Of a DNA stretch of 64,000 nt, positions 25,722 through 34,151 are shown piece by piece. The DNA is from Flavimarina sp. Hel_I_48 (GTDB lineage: Bacteria; Bacteroidota; Bacteroidia; Flavobacteriales; Flavobacteriaceae), in contig NZ_JPOL01000002.1 in assembly GCF_000733945.1 (NCBI RefSeq), positions 2,357,001 to 2,421,000 on the forward strand, read 5' to 3'. Under the pieces are notes generated by a model that was not told the DNA's origin, did no database searches, and saw nothing but the letters and a program-made list of their open reading frames with translations. Position 1 is the first letter of the stretch; every line of letters begins with the position of its first letter. A program made the position numbers and the translations under genes.

Positions 25722-27698
25722 TTGATATCAAAAACCACCATAGACAATGTGTTTGAAGCCGCCCGGGTAGAGGAGGTGATTGGTGATTTTGTACAGTTAA
25801 AAAAATCAGGCAGTAACTTTAAAGGCTTGAGTCCTTTTAGTGATGAGCGCACCCCCAGTTTTATGGTTTCTCCCGTAAAGCAAATCTGGAAAGATTTCTC
25901 AAGCGGAAAAGGGGGTAATGCGATTGCGTTCCTTATGGAGCATGAGCATTTTAATTACCCGGAAGCCATTAAATATTTGGCTAAAAAATACAATATAGAA
26001 ATTGAGGAAACTGAGCAGACTGATGAGCAAAAAGAAGCGGCAGATGAGCGCGAGAGCATGTATCTGGTCAGCGAGTTTGCAAAAGACTATTTTCATAAAA
26101 TTCTTCTAAACGCTGAAGAGGGCAAAGCCATAGGGCTTAGTTATTTTAAGGAGCGCGGTTTTACGTTAGAGACGATCAAGAAATTCCAGCTGGGCTACTC
26201 GCCAAATATCTGGGACGCTTTTACCAGTGAGGCGCTGCGAAAAGGCTACCAACTGGAATTCCTGGAAAAAACCGGGCTCACGATCGTAAAGGACGATGCT
26301 TCAACAGGTTCAGCGACCAAGCAGTTTGACCGTTTTAAAGGTAGGGTGATGTTTTCCATACAATCGCTTTCCGGCAGGGTTTTGGGTTTTGGGGGGCGTA
26401 TTTTGACCAATGAAAAAAAAGCGGCCAAATACCTCAACAGCCCAGAAAGTGATATTTACCATAAAAGCAAAGTGCTTTATGGGATCTATTTCGCCAAGCA
26501 AAGCATCGCAAAAGAAGATAACTGTTACCTCGTAGAAGGATATACTGATGTGATCCAGATGCATCAGCTGGGCATCGAGAATGTCGTGGCTTCCTCGGGA
26601 ACCGCGCTCACCCCAGAGCAGATTCGACTTATTAATCGCTTAACGCCAAATATCACCGTGCTTTTTGATGGTGACGCGGCCGGGCAGCGTGCTTCCCTGC
26701 GCGGTATAGACCTTATTCTTGAACAGGGGATGAACGTAAGGGTGTGTTCCTTTCCGGAAGGGGAAGACCCTGATAGTTTTTCAAAAAATAATACCCTGCA
26801 CGAAGTACAGGAATATTTAAGTGAAAATTCCAAAGATTTTATTCAGTATAAAGCTTCATTGCTTGTAGCGGAAGCGCAAGGGGATCCTATCAAAAAAGCC
26901 GGACTCATACGCGATATGGTAGAGAGTATAGCTAAAATTCCAGATACGATCAAACGGGAGATTTACGTGCAGGAATGCGCCCGGATTATGGATATTAAGG
27001 AAGATGTCCTTTTTAATACCCTGGCCCAGATCAGAAATAAGGAAAGTAAGGGTGGTGAGCCTAAAAGCGCTGCTAAACAGGGCAAAACCATGGAAGTGGT
27101 GGCTAAAGAAAAGGTTGAAAAAATTGACCGCCAGTATGTACTGGAGCGTAAAATAATCGAGTCTTTATTACTGTATGGTTCCCACAAAGAAACTTTTGAA
27201 GATATCGTAATACAGGAAAACGAGGCCGGCGAACTTGTTGAAAAACATATAGAATTGGAACTCTTCGTTTATGAAAAAATCTATCTGGAACTGCAACAGG
27301 ACGAGATTGAATTTGCTAACGATACATTTAAAGAACTCTACTCAAAAATCATGGATTCACTCAATATAACGCGTGAGGATTTTAAGATCGAGGAATACAT
27401 CAATAGTCTTGAAATGAGCGAGTCTAGCGAAGTATCAACTATTATAATGGATTATGACAAGTACCACCTTCATCGCTGGGATGCCCATGAAATTTATGTC
27501 AAGTTAAAAGAACAGACCATAAGTCAGTATGTGATGCAGACTATTCTGTACCTTAGAAAGTTCTACATCAATGAGCGTATTCTAAAATTGCTTGAAAACG
27601 TAAAAGCTGCAGGTAGCAGCAGGGAAATTATGGAAGAAGTGATGGATTATAAAAAGCTGGATAAGATCATTTCTGAAAAACTGGGAAGTACGATTTAA
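25722..27698 (+). CDS. dnaG: DNA primase lacking zinc ligands
   Basis: Synthesises RNA primers at the replication fork. 658 residues, start TTG 25722. The N-terminal zinc-binding domain keeps its framework (NFKGLSPFSDERTPSFMVSP, 32-51) but the four ligands are gone: the positions equivalent to Cys-His-Cys-Cys are S37, S40, D58 and S61. The catalytic RNA polymerase/TOPRIM core is intact: VEGYTDV near 270, VLFDGDAAGQRAS near 307-319 and EGEDPDSF near 345. The C-terminal helicase-binding part is diverged. The same zinc loss probably occurs in other Flavobacteriia, judging from memory. It should still be the replicative primase. Confidence 0.93.
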   Translation: MISKTTIDNVFEAARVEEVIGDFVQLKKSGSNFKGLSPFSDERTPSFMVSPVKQIWKDFSSGKGGNAIAFLMEHEHFNYPEAIKYLAKKYNIEIEETEQTDEQKEAADERESMYLVSEFAKDYFHKILLNAEEGKAIGLSYFKERGFTLETIKKFQLGYSPNIWDAFTSEALRKGYQLEFLEKTGLTIVKDDASTGSATKQFDRFKGRVMFSIQSLSGRVLGFGGRILTNEKKAAKYLNSPESDIYHKSKVLYGIYFAKQSIAKEDNCYLVEGYTDVIQMHQLGIENVVASSGTALTPEQIRLINRLTPNITVLFDGDAAGQRASLRGIDLILEQGMNVRVCSFPEGEDPDSFSKNNTLHEVQEYLSENSKDFIQYKASLLVAEAQGDPIKKAGLIRDMVESIAKIPDTIKREIYVQECARIMDIKEDVLFNTLAQIRNKESKGGEPKSAAKQGKTMEVVAKEKVEKIDRQYVLERKIIESLLLYGSHKETFEDIVIQENEAGELVEKHIELELFVYEKIYLELQQDEIEFANDTFKELYSKIMDSLNITREDFKIEEYINSLEMSESSEVSTIIMDYDKYHLHRWDAHEIYVKLKEQTISQYVMQTILYLRKFYINERILKLLENVKAAGSSREIMEEVMDYKKLDKIISEKLGSTI

Positions 27699-27838
27699 CC
27701 TCGCAATATCCAGTTGCAGTGCATAGAATCAATAGAATTAAATTGAACAAAAAAGTTCAAAAAAGACAATTTAAAGCGCTTTTTCAGACCTAAACCCCCT
27801 ACTTTTAGGGACAATTTGGTTAAAAATATCAAGCGAAA

Positions 27839-28474
27839 TTAAAGGTCTGAAGTTTGCAACAACCGCGCCTGCTGAATCAATTCTGCCAAACTACCTGCAT
27901 CCAGTTTACGTAACAAACGTGTTTTATAGGTGCTTACCGTTTTCTCGTTAATATCAAGTGACTGTGCGATATCTTTGTTCCGTTTGCCGGAAGAAAGCAT
28001 ATTGAGCACTTCGGTTTCACGACTGCTCAATCGTTTGTAACGATAAGCAATATTGTTTGAACTGTTCTCATTTTTGGCGAGCATGCTTGAAAGCTCTGTA
28101 TTGAGATAAATACCACCCTTATTGACCTGCATGATGGCCGTTCGTACGGTTTTTATGGGCGCAAGTTTCCCCACATAGCCCATGGCGCCCGCTTTGATAG
28201 CGCTCAGTGCATACATTTCTTCAGGATGCTGGCTAAAGATAAGTATCTTGATACCGGCGAATTTTCTCCGTAAGGCCTTTATACTTGAAAGACCCTGTAA
28301 ATTAGGGAGGTCAAGCTCAAGAATCAGTAGATCAGGAACTGTCTTCTCCAGTGATGCGTTGAGGTCTTTGCCATCTACTACAACATTTGAAATTATAAAA
28401 TCATCATCGCTTAGAATGTGCTGTAAGCCTTCTTTGACGATGGGGTGATGGTCTGCTATTGTAAGTTGGTACAT
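27839..28474 (-). CDS. NarL/FixJ-type response regulator with Glu at the phosphorylation site
   Basis: 211 residues: receiver domain (1-120) and LuxR-type helix-turn-helix (about 145-205, LSSRETEVLNMLSSGKRNKDIA). The phosphoacceptor Asp expected in the motif LLxDxxLP is E53 (PDLLILELDLP), and the acidic pair is D8-H9 rather than DD. The conserved Lys in GKLAP near 104 is kept. Glu often mimics phospho-Asp, so the protein may be constitutively active or controlled without phosphorylation. Encoded downstream of nadE on the same strand, 106 bp away; no cognate kinase adjoins it. Confidence 0.85.
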   Translation of the reverse strand: MYQLTIADHHPIVKEGLQHILSDDDFIISNVVVDGKDLNASLEKTVPDLLILELDLPNLQGLSSIKALRRKFAGIKILIFSQHPEEMYALSAIKAGAMGYVGKLAPIKTVRTAIMQVNKGGIYLNTELSSMLAKNENSSNNIAYRYKRLSSRETEVLNMLSSGKRNKDIAQSLDINEKTVSTYKTRLLRKLDAGSLAELIQQARLLQTSDL

Positions 28475-28580
28475 TGGAAATTTGAACTTCGGTAGAGTAA
28501 ATATATCTGCTTTCTACCAAAGCACATAAAAATTCATAATATGTTCGGCATACTTACAATTTTATGCGTTTAAACGTAAT

Positions 28581-29369
28581 TTATTTAAGATTTTTGGGAA
28601 TTTCGCATACTGGAATGGGAAGCATTTTATGTTTATTGGCCCTATTAAACCCTGAATAAATTTCGAAAATGGTTCGTTGTCTGTCTTTAAAGTCCCCTGC
28701 GTTCATGCCTTTTTCCTGCATTTTCATGGCCCATTCCAGTTCGTCATAACTTGCACCTATCTGGTCTTCGTCACTGCGATCATCTTTCCACAGGCCATCA
28801 GAAGGTTTTGCAACTTGTATTGTTTCGGGTACGCCCAGTGCTGCGGCAAGTGCATACACTTCAGACTTCATAAGGTCTGCAATAGGGCTAAGGTCTACGC
28901 CGCCATCGCCATATTTAGTATAAAAACCCACTCCAAAATCTTCCACTTTATTACCGGTGCCGGCAACAAGGTAACTGTGAAGGCCGGCGAAATAATACAG
29001 GGTGCTCATGCGCAGGCGGGCACGGGTATTGGCCAGGCTAAGATTAAGGGTTTCATTTTCCTGAGTGACGGGAAGCGCCATTTTAAACGTCTCAAAAGAT
29101 TCCGTAAGGTCCACCCGTACGTTGCTTACATTCGCAAAGCGCTTTTTAAGCTGCTCAATATGCTCCTGGCCGCGGCTTACATGCGATGGTGGTTGATGAA
29201 TAGGCATCTCCACGCACAAGGTGCGCAGACCGGTCTTTGCACAAAGGCTAGACGTAACCGCGCTGTCTATGCCGCCGCTTATCCCCACAACAAAACCGCT
29301 TACATTAGCGTTTGTGGCATAATCCTTTAACCAGTCTACAATATGATCGATCACTTTTTCAGTTTGCAT
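28581..29369 (-). CDS. nadE: NAD synthetase (ammonia-dependent)
   Basis: Makes NAD from nicotinate adenine dinucleotide. 262 residues, single ATP-pyrophosphatase domain with the PP-loop SGGIDSA near 30-36, GTGNKVEDFGVGFYTKYGDG near 136-155 and KPSDGLW near 184. No glutaminase domain, so the nitrogen donor is ammonia or a separate glutaminase. Divergent from gldB, with a promoter region between them. ATG at 29369 fits the family N-terminus. Confidence 0.93.
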   Translation of the reverse strand: MQTEKVIDHIVDWLKDYATNANVSGFVVGISGGIDSAVTSSLCAKTGLRTLCVEMPIHQPPSHVSRGQEHIEQLKKRFANVSNVRVDLTESFETFKMALPVTQENETLNLSLANTRARLRMSTLYYFAGLHSYLVAGTGNKVEDFGVGFYTKYGDGGVDLSPIADLMKSEVYALAAALGVPETIQVAKPSDGLWKDDRSDEDQIGASYDELEWAMKMQEKGMNAGDFKDRQRTIFEIYSGFNRANKHKMLPIPVCEIPKNLK

Positions 29370-29376
29370 AGAATCC

Positions 29377-29404
29377 TTGTTTTTAAATAGTATGACTACC
29401 TTTG
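29377..29404 (+). promoter_or_regulatory. Promoter of gldB-gldC
   Basis: TTG at 29377-29379, 17 bp, then TACCTTTG at 29397-29404, matching the Bacteroidota consensus with a short spacer. Transcription would start near 29411, which rules out the longest gldB reading frame (from 29377). Confidence 0.6.
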
Positions 29405-29460
29405 CGGCGCAATTAAGAGATGTGAATTTACAAAAAACTAAAATGTATAGGGAGCAGGGA

Positions 29461-30435
29461 ATGCCTAAATGCGCCTTTATTATGCTTTTTGCTGTTCTGC
29501 TGGCAGTTTTTTTTCAAAGCTGTAAAAAAGATGCGCAAATTCCAGAAGCTATCGCATCTATACCCATGCATCTTCAGGTAAAACGTTTTGATCAGCGTTT
29601 TGCGCAGGCAACGGCAGATAGTATACCCCGGTTGATAAAACAGTTTCCTTACCTTTTCCCTGAACAATATGACGCTGCGTTCTGGCAGGCCAAAATTGAG
29701 GATACCATTCAAGTCGCGCTCAACCGTGAAGTAGCGAAAAGCTTTCCAGATTTTGAGGCTCAACGTGCAGATCTGGAGACGCTCTTTAAACATATTGAAT
29801 ATTATTACCCTAAAACCCCTTTGCCCACCGTGGTCACGGTAACTTCAGAAGTGGATTATCGCAATCCCGTGATTTTAGCGGACACCTTGCTTATTGTTGC
29901 GCTAGACAATTATCTGGGAAGCGAGCATGAATTTTATGGCGGGATTCAAAAGTACCTCACGCAGAACTTTAGAAAAGAGCAAATAGATGTTGCTGTAGCT
30001 TCCGCTTTTGCGGAAAAAATACTGGGAAGCAGACCACGGGGAAGACGTTTTCTTGATGAAATGATCTTTCAGGGAAAGCGACTCTATCTTATGCAGCATT
30101 TGCTTACACTTAAAGATAAGGCAGCTGTCATGGGTTATACGGAAGAACAATGGCAATGGGCACAGGAAAATGAGGTGAATATCTGGACCTATTTTGTGGA
30201 AAACGAACTTTTGTTCAATACAGATGGCGAACTTCTAAACCGTTTTATAAATCCGGCGCCTTTTTCAAAATTCCAGATGGAATTTGACCGGGAATCGCCG
30301 CCGCGCCTGGGCAGGTTTATAGGCTGGCAAATGGTGAATGCCTATGCCGAAAAAAAAGACATAGCGCTGCAGGAATTGATGCAGCTATCAACTGATGAGA
30401 TTTTTAATAACGCAACATACAAACCACGTAAATAA
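29461..30435 (+). CDS. gldB: Gliding motility lipoprotein GldB
   Basis: 324 residues from ATG 29461, chosen because it gives a lipoprotein signal (MPKCAFIMLFAVLLAVFFQSC with the lipidated Cys at 21) and is downstream of the predicted promoter; ATG 29443 is an alternative. GldB is required for flavobacterial gliding and T9SS function, though its biochemical role is unknown. Family features include the IPxxLQVKRFDQRF start of the mature region and PRLGRFIGWQMVNAYA near the end. The palindrome TTCCGC-tttt-GCGGAA sits in the coding region at 30000. The stop overlaps the gldC start (TAATG). Confidence 0.88.
   Translation: MPKCAFIMLFAVLLAVFFQSCKKDAQIPEAIASIPMHLQVKRFDQRFAQATADSIPRLIKQFPYLFPEQYDAAFWQAKIEDTIQVALNREVAKSFPDFEAQRADLETLFKHIEYYYPKTPLPTVVTVTSEVDYRNPVILADTLLIVALDNYLGSEHEFYGGIQKYLTQNFRKEQIDVAVASAFAEKILGSRPRGRRFLDEMIFQGKRLYLMQHLLTLKDKAAVMGYTEEQWQWAQENEVNIWTYFVENELLFNTDGELLNRFINPAPFSKFQMEFDRESPPRLGRFIGWQMVNAYAEKKDIALQELMQLSTDEIFNNATYKPRK
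30000..30015. repeat. Palindrome TTCCGC-tttt-GCGGAA inside gldB
   Basis: Perfect 6-bp inverted repeat read as codons for Ser-Ala-Phe-Ala-Glu within gldB. Same core as at 1211-1226 and 45423-45438. Confidence 0.6.
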
Positions 30436-30773
30436 TGGCTAAAATCATAAAAACGCAGATCAATATAAATGTAGACCTTGATGAAAACAGGGTGCCAGAA
30501 ACTATTTCCTGGACCGCAGAAGATGGCGGCGTAAAAATGGAACCTGCCAAAGCGATGCTGCTTTCCCTCTGGGATCACAAAACGCAGGAGGCTGCGCGAA
30601 TAGATTTATGGACGAAGGATATGCCGGTAGATGAGATGAAAAAGTTTTTCCACCAGACGCTTGTGGGTATGACCCAGACATTTCACCGCGCGACAAATGA
30701 TGATAAAATGACTGCGACGATGCAGGATTTTTGCGATTATTTTGCAGAAAAACTGGAACTGAAGAAGAGTTGA
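30435..30773 (+). CDS. gldC: Gliding motility protein GldC
   Basis: 112 residues, soluble and without a signal peptide, matching the length of characterised GldC. It begins MAKIIKTQININVDLDENRV and contains ISWTAEDGG and AMLLSLWDHKTQEAARIDLWTKDMPVDEMKKF-type segments that I recognise as the GldC pattern. Known genetically to improve or be needed for gliding alongside GldB; mechanism unknown. The ATG shares its A with the gldB stop, so translation is coupled. Confidence 0.88.
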   Translation: MAKIIKTQININVDLDENRVPETISWTAEDGGVKMEPAKAMLLSLWDHKTQEAARIDLWTKDMPVDEMKKFFHQTLVGMTQTFHRATNDDKMTATMQDFCDYFAEKLELKKS

Positions 30774-30856
30774 AAAAACGTATCGTGTATACTGTTTGTA
30801 GCTAAAACAATGTATAATCTACATTTTAAAATAATGAAAACGTCAAACTTTATAGC

Positions 30857-31225
30857 ATGAAACTCATCTTCATTTATAACGCAAACTCTGGTAAGCTGAA
30901 TCTTTACAAGGATATTGCGCATAAGATTTTTAGTCCGCAGACATATCCCTGCAGTTTGTGCGCAATAACTTTTGGGGTTCTTAAAGAGGAAGAAAACTGG
31001 AAGAAATTTAGGGAGCAATCGGCTATTACAATGGAATTTCACCACATTGATGAATTTACCTCAAAATACCGTTCTAAATGGCTGAGAAAGTTCGATTTTC
31101 CGGTGATTTTAGCTGAAAATGGGGAGAATTTAGAGATTTTTGCTTCTAAAGAGGAATTGGATGCGCTGAAAGATTCTGGGGAGTTGATAGCATTGATTGA
31201 AGAAAGGGCAACTACTGTAGAATGA
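30857..31225 (+). CDS. Conserved small protein of unknown function
   Basis: 122 residues, not secreted. It starts MKLIFIYNANSGKLNLYKDIAHK and has a CSLC motif at about 32-35, which could bind metal or be redox-active. The composition is mixed alpha/beta with acidic and lysine-rich stretches. I believe similar proteins occur in other Flavobacteriaceae but do not recognise a domain. An A-rich, non-SD upstream region is consistent with a real gene. It follows gldC by 83 bp and converges on the next gene. Confidence 0.65.
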   Translation: MKLIFIYNANSGKLNLYKDIAHKIFSPQTYPCSLCAITFGVLKEEENWKKFREQSAITMEFHHIDEFTSKYRSKWLRKFDFPVILAENGENLEIFASKEELDALKDSGELIALIEERATTVE

Positions 31226-31293
31226 AATTTGTATGCTGTAGATTGAATAGCGTAAAAATGTTTTGACCTTTAGGGTACAATATACAGGTAACG

Positions 31294-31713
31294 TTATGGA
31301 GTTTTCAAATGTTTTTCTAACTCCAGTTTGTGTTGCATACGCGCTATAGAAAAATCTTTAGATCTATCATCAAGAATTTTAATCAATATAAGATCGATCG
31401 AAATTAGTTTATGGAGGTTTGCTGAATGTATAGTAGTGAACTCTGATTTATTAATCAAGATATAAAGGAGATCGATTAATTTTTCAAGATGTGCCGGGTG
31501 TATTTCTTTTAATTTCTCGTTTAAGTCCCGTGGAGTTGCATTAATAAGTTCTTCAATAGAAAAATCGAAATTGATATTCAAAATCGTATCGATTTCATTG
31601 AAATTATCCTGAGGAATTTTAGAACTGGCCCCGGTGATTTTCTCAATTAAGGTTTGGAGAACTAAAGAAAGCCTCTGAATCTCACGTTGTATATAATCTT
31701 TTTCATATTCCAA
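31294..31713 (-). CDS. Hypothetical helical protein
   Basis: 139 residues, predicted almost entirely helical, no signal peptide, membrane span or motif that I recognise. Starts MEYEKDYIQREIQRLSLVLQ, which could form an amphipathic coiled helix; the C-terminal half is rich in Ile and Leu. It lies between an unknown gene and engB on the minus strand, 127 bp downstream of engB. Coding status is supported by length and codon pattern only. Confidence 0.6.
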   Translation of the reverse strand: MEYEKDYIQREIQRLSLVLQTLIEKITGASSKIPQDNFNEIDTILNINFDFSIEELINATPRDLNEKLKEIHPAHLEKLIDLLYILINKSEFTTIHSANLHKLISIDLILIKILDDRSKDFSIARMQHKLELEKHLKTP

Positions 31714-31840
31714 AGTGTCGCTTTTCTAACTTTCAAACGAAGAAAAATTGTACTGTATGTTATAAAATATTTTGGTTTTATCCAATGCATTTTACATTAT
31801 TCAAAACCTGTAAGCTGCAACATTGAACCTGCAACGAAAG

Positions 31841-32446
31841 TTACTCCTTCATTCCTTCATTAATCCCATCAATGTAAGCTAGAATTTCATCCCGGCCTGT
31901 AGTATTTGTAGCGCTGCTCACAAAATAATTTGGCATTTCCAGCCAGACGCCTTCTAGTAATGTCGCTTTATAGACTTCAATATTGCGCTTCAAAGCCATA
32001 GGTTTCAACTTATCAGCTTTTGTGAAAATAATGGAAAAAGGGATTTGGTGCTCGCCCAGATATTCCATAAACTCGAGGTCTATGGGTTGGGGTTCATGAC
32101 GGCAGTCAATCAATACAAAAGCAGAAATCAACTGCTCGCGCTGTTCAAAATAATTGGTTATGAATTTCTGAAATTCTTTCTTGGCCTTTTTGGAAACGCG
32201 GGCATATCCATAACCAGGTAAATCTACCAGAAACCAGTTTGAATTAATGGTAAAATGATTGATAAGTTGGGTTTTTCCTGGTCTTCCCGATGTTTTTGCA
32301 AGGTTTTTTCGCTGGGTGAGCATATTGATCAGGGAAGACTTGCCCACATTGGAGCGGCCTATAAATGCGTATTCCGGTAAGCGCTGCTGCGGGCATTTAT
32401 CTACCTTAGAGTTGCTTATGAGAAATTCAGCCGATTTAATCTGCAT
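31841..32446 (-). CDS. engB: Ribosome biogenesis GTP-binding protein EngB/YsxC
   Basis: Essential small GTPase of 50S subunit assembly. 201 residues with G1 GRSNVGKSS near 29-37, G2 threonine region SGRPGKTQ near 54-61, G3 DLPGYGYA near 74-81 and G4 TKADK near 140-144. Length and order are typical. Located 36 bp downstream of the alpha/beta hydrolase gene on the same strand, so the two may be co-transcribed. Confidence 0.95.
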   Translation of the reverse strand: MQIKSAEFLISNSKVDKCPQQRLPEYAFIGRSNVGKSSLINMLTQRKNLAKTSGRPGKTQLINHFTINSNWFLVDLPGYGYARVSKKAKKEFQKFITNYFEQREQLISAFVLIDCRHEPQPIDLEFMEYLGEHQIPFSIIFTKADKLKPMALKRNIEVYKATLLEGVWLEMPNYFVSSATNTTGRDEILAYIDGINEGMKE

Positions 32447-32482
32447 CGATAGGTTTTAAAAGGAATAAAATAGGTTTAGGAG

Positions 32483-33247
32483 CTAATAATTACGCTCCTT
32501 GAGCCAATTATGAAGAATTTCGTTAAACTCGTTTGGTCGTTCCATCATCGCGGCATGACCGCATTTGTCTATCCAATAGAGGTTAGAATCTGGTAAGAGT
32601 TTATCAAAATCCTGTGCAACCTCTGGTGGGGTCACATTGTCATTTTTTCCCCAGATTATACAAGTGGGCGTATGCATGCTGGGCAAATCATTTCCCATAT
32701 TGTGGCGAATCGCGCTTTTTGCAATTGCAAGTGTCTTTACAAGTTTGTTGCGATCATTGACCACGGCATAGACATCGTCCACGATTTCTTTAGTGGCCAC
32801 TGCAGGGTCATAAAAAACATCTTCTGCTTTTTTCTTGATGTACTCGTAATCCCCGCGCTTGGGATAGCTTTCGCCCATGGCATTTTCATAAAGGCCAGAG
32901 CTGCCCGTAATGACCAGCGCCTTCATGTTTTCGGGGTACATTTTTGTGTGGTAAAGACCTATATGACCACCAAGGGAATTTCCCAAAAGAATCACTTTTT
33001 CAAGTTTTTTGAACTTAAGAAAGTCGTTGAGGTACTTTGCGAATGTTTTGACACCCGTTTTAAGGAGAGGGGTAGAATAGATGGGCAACATGGGGATCAC
33101 CACTTTGTAACCCTGCTGGGAAAAATAAGAAGTAACGGAATCAAAGTTGCTCAAACTACCCATTAGCCCGTGTAGAACCACGATAGGTGTGCCTTCACCA
33201 ACTTCTATGTACGTGTATTTCTTTTCCTTTTTTAAATCGTGAGTCAT
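32483..33247 (-). CDS. Alpha/beta hydrolase
   Basis: 254 residues of classical alpha/beta hydrolase fold: oxyanion HGLMG near 26-30, nucleophile elbow GNSLGGH near 88-94 (Ser), acid in WGKNDNVTPP near 198-207 and histidine in CGHAAMMERP near 229-238. No signal peptide, so cytoplasmic. It resembles MhpC/BioH-like carboxylesterases; substrate unknown. It would be the upstream gene of an engB-containing transcript. Confidence 0.88.
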   Translation of the reverse strand: MTHDLKKEKKYTYIEVGEGTPIVVLHGLMGSLSNFDSVTSYFSQQGYKVVIPMLPIYSTPLLKTGVKTFAKYLNDFLKFKKLEKVILLGNSLGGHIGLYHTKMYPENMKALVITGSSGLYENAMGESYPKRGDYEYIKKKAEDVFYDPAVATKEIVDDVYAVVNDRNKLVKTLAIAKSAIRHNMGNDLPSMHTPTCIIWGKNDNVTPPEVAQDFDKLLPDSNLYWIDKCGHAAMMERPNEFNEILHNWLKERNY

Positions 33248-33552
33248 ATGCGGTGAGCGTCAAGCTTAGTCACAAATATAGACATTTACACTAAATCGCA
33301 CCGCAGTACAAACTACTTAAAAAGAATAGTTTTTTAAAATACTGTAATTGAAATAGTAGGCAATCGCCTGACCCTTAAAAAATAGAATTTTAGGGATGAA
33401 TAGCGATCTTTTTAAAATAAGATAGCCCGCTCTTCTCCACTTTTTACCACACGTCTGATTACTGTAGATCCAGACTTTGTGAAAAGTAGCGGTATCTATA
33501 TCCTAGAGGGAGCTGCGACCTTCTTTGACTACGGAATAATGTCAAAAACCTA
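33248..33552. other. Intergenic region between the hydrolase and the mraZ control region
   Basis: About 300 bp without an ORF. CCCTTAAAA / TTTTAGGG near 33372-33397 makes a weak hairpin. Otherwise I see nothing specific; the structured part begins at 33555. Confidence 0.3.
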
Positions 33553-33554
33553 AT

Positions 33555-33602
33555 TTGTTGATAACTAAAAGATAGTCAACAAGTGACGTCATTTATCAAC
33601 AA
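33555..33602. repeat. Inverted repeat TTGTTGATAA / TTATCAACAA upstream of mraZ
   Basis: 10-bp arms at 33555-33564 and 33593-33602, perfect, with a third half site GTCAACAA at 33575-33582. TTATCAACA differs by one base from the DnaA box TTATCCACA, so the cluster may be DnaA-like or bind another regulator of the dcw operon. Confidence 0.45.
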
Positions 33603-33603
33603 A

Positions 33604-33628
33604 GTGGGTAAAAGTGGTAAAATGTGGT
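33604..33628 (+). promoter_or_regulatory. Candidate MraZ operator: three GTGG repeats at 10-bp spacing
   Basis: GTGG begins at 33604, 33614 and 33624 (GTGGGTAAAA, GTGGTAAAAT, GTGGTAATAA). MraZ in other bacteria binds TGGGN direct repeats one helical turn apart before mraZ. Here they occupy the -33 region of the promoter, as expected for autorepression. Confidence 0.65.
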
Positions 33629-33639
33629 AATAATTTCTC

Positions 33640-33647
33640 TATATTTG
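33640..33647 (+). promoter_or_regulatory. -7 box of the dcw/mraZ promoter
   Basis: TATATTTG matches TAnnTTTG. There is no TTG at -33; that stretch is taken by the GTGG repeats. Predicted start near 33654, about 24 nt before the mraZ start codon. Confidence 0.55.
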
Positions 33648-33677
33648 AATTTGTAACGGTCAAAAGCTAACCCCCTC

Positions 33678-34151
33678 TTGCTCAATATAACAGGAACATA
33701 TGAATGCAAAATGGACGCTAAAGGTAGGCTAATGTTGCCTACTGCGCTCAAAAAGCAGCTCGCTCCAGAGCTTCAGGATGGTTTTGTGGTAAAACGAGCG
33801 GTTTTTAATTCTTGTTTAGAGTTGTATCCCATGGCACAGTGGGATTTATTGATGCAGCGCATGAATAAACTCAACCGTTTCAATAAAAAAAACAACGACT
33901 TCATAAGGAAATTTACCGCCGGGGTAAAAATTGTAGAAATAGATACCGCAGGGCGTTTGCTTGTTCCTAAAGACCTTGTTGAATTTGCCCAACTCGAAAA
34001 AGAGATTGTTCTTTCCTCAGCCATAAATATTGTAGAAATATGGGATAAAGAGAGCTATGAGAACATCATTGCTGCCGGTGGGGAAGATTTTGAAAATCAG
34101 GCTCAGGAAGTTATGGGCGATATAATGGAAATACCAGATGGATTATCATAA
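33678..34151 (+). CDS. mraZ: MraZ, transcriptional regulator of the dcw cluster
   Basis: 157-residue AbrB-fold protein with two SpoVT-AbrB repeats: first about 5-50 with ECKMDAKGRLMLP, second about 80-125 with VEIDTAGRLLVPKDL. The start is TTG at 33678, giving the canonical MLNITGTYECK; no ATG suits. In E. coli MraZ represses its own operon by binding repeats upstream of mraZ, and matching repeats are present here. Overlaps rsmH by 14 bp. Confidence 0.95.
   Translation: MLNITGTYECKMDAKGRLMLPTALKKQLAPELQDGFVVKRAVFNSCLELYPMAQWDLLMQRMNKLNRFNKKNNDFIRKFTAGVKIVEIDTAGRLLVPKDLVEFAQLEKEIVLSSAINIVEIWDKESYENIIAAGGEDFENQAQEVMGDIMEIPDGLS

Noticed and set aside
28677..29330. 217-codon ORF antisense to nadE
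   Set aside because: The opposite strand encodes a clear, full-length NAD synthetase; the antisense frame has no recognisable motifs.
32672..33166. 164-codon ORF antisense to the alpha/beta hydrolase gene
   Set aside because: The hydrolase frame has all catalytic motifs; the antisense frame has none.
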